Below, in pieces: positions 63,495 through 64,000 of a stretch of 64,000 nt of DNA. The translations under genes were made by a program, and so were the position numbers. Numbering within the stretch: the first letter of the stretch is position 1; every line of letters starts with the position of its first letter. The notes below the pieces were generated by a model. It was given only the letters and a program-made list of their open reading frames with translations. It had not been told where the DNA came from and did no database searches. This DNA comes from Vibrio algarum (GTDB taxonomy: Bacteria > Pseudomonadota > Gammaproteobacteria > Enterobacterales > Vibrionaceae). The DNA is taken from the NCBI RefSeq assembly GCF_028204155.1, contig NZ_JAQLOI010000001.1:2046001-2110000 (forward strand), written 5' to 3'.

Positions 63495-64000
63495 TTACGC
63501 GAAATTTGCTTCAAATTGTTTCATAAAATCGACTAAGGCTTGAACACCTTCAAGTGGCATTGCATTGTAAATTGACGCTCGCATACCACCAACTGCACGA
63601 TGTCCTTTAAGTGCCTTTAATCCAGCAGCATCAGCAAGTTCCAAAAATTTAGCATCCAGTTCTGGTTTCGCTAGTTGAAATGGTACATTCATCAGTGAAC
63701 GGTTATTAGAGTGAACAGAATTACTGTAAAAGTCTGAATCATCAATTGTGCTATAGAGCAATGCGGCTTTCTCTTGATTGATCTTTTCTATAGCGTCTAC
63801 ACCCCCCATCTCTTTTAGCCATTTAAATACTAATCCAGATAAATACCAGGCATAGGTCGGCGGTGTATTGTACATTGAATCTTTAGCGGCAAGCACTTTA
63901 TAGTTAAGCACGCTAGGTAAAATATCCATTGCTAAATCAAGTAAATCATCACGGACAATAGCAATACAAATACCTGCAGGCCCAACGTTTTTTTGAGCTC
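63495..64000 (-). CDS. serC: Phosphoserine aminotransferase (partial, N-terminus beyond right edge)
   Basis: The C-terminal about 168 residues of SerC (E. coli 362). Open to the window edge; it begins AQKNVGPAGICIAIVRD, containing the PLP-binding lysine, and continues with SMYNTPPTYAWYLSGLVFKW, RSLMNVPFQLA, GLKALKGHRAVGGMRASIYNAMPLEGVQAL. Converts 3-phosphohydroxypyruvate to phosphoserine for serine and pyridoxal synthesis. The Met at 63929 is internal, not a start. Confidence 0.95.
   Translation of the reverse strand, partial: AQKNVGPAGICIAIVRDDLLDLAMDILPSVLNYKVLAAKDSMYNTPPTYAWYLSGLVFKWLKEMGGVDAIEKINQEKAALLYSTIDDSDFYSNSVHSNNRSLMNVPFQLAKPELDAKFLELADAAGLKALKGHRAVGGMRASIYNAMPLEGVQALVDFMKQFEANFA

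Noticed and set aside
1..64000. CRISPR array, prophage, integron or restriction system
   Set aside because: No short spaced direct repeats, phage structural genes, integrase or methylase-nuclease pair were seen; the only regular repeats are inside the adhesin gene.

Overview
The window reads as chromosomal DNA of a Vibrionaceae gammaproteobacterium, most likely a Vibrio. It is AT-rich, and gene content and order match what I recall of Vibrio: prc-proQ-msrC-letAB-rsmF, the siroheme synthase beside an aap amino-acid ABC transporter, norM divergent from riboflavin synthase, DUF3334, DUF3392 and DUF3802 proteins, and trxB-cydDC-serC. No database search was possible, so species is not assigned.

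Layout. 1-6.4 kb, minus strand: aminopeptidase N (cut by the left edge), an exported unknown, the Prc protease, the RNA chaperone ProQ and free-methionine-sulfoxide reductase. 6.7-13.7 kb: the LetA/LetB lipid-transport pair, rsmF, a CvfB-like S1 protein and a DUF4442 protein. 13.8-17.5 kb: a stand-alone PEP-synthase C-terminal domain divergent from an AroH-type DAHP synthase, then yajQ and a siroheme synthase with a decayed methylase domain. 17.9-25.1 kb: aapJQMP, yccA, tusE, acyP, rlmI. 25.6-39.4 kb is the most distinctive part: a 9.6-kb gene for a LapA-type type I secreted adhesin, convergent with an OmpA-family gene (with an IS200/IS605 transposase relic between them) and divergent from a TolC-like gene, a second OmpA paralogue and nlpC. 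39.5-48 kb: DUF3802, fructosamine kinase, riboflavin synthase, norM, an exported ATP-dependent DNA ligase, tRNA-Val and a YdiJ-type FAD/Fe-S dehydrogenase. 48-64 kb: DUF3334, DUF2786, a Sel1/J-domain protein, sulA with a LexA box, purC with a PurR box, hrpB, sanA, a DASS transporter, trxB, cydDC and serC (cut by the right edge).

How the parts fit. The adhesin carries a LapA-style N-terminal retention module with a TAAG site expected to be cut by a LapG protease, two long tandem arrays (7 x 324 bp and 4 x 426 bp), RTX repeats and a C-terminal secretion signal. Its outer-membrane pore and two peptidoglycan-binding OmpA partners are here, but the inner-membrane ABC/MFP subunits and LapD/LapG are not.

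Data-quality warning. Eight conserved genes (letA, cvfB, aapM, rlmI, ydiJ, the J-domain gene, hrpB, trxB) are each broken by an apparent single-base loss in a run of A or T (nine events, all deletions). Uncorrected homopolymer errors in the assembly explain this better than true gene loss, so each is annotated as one gene with the frameshift described.
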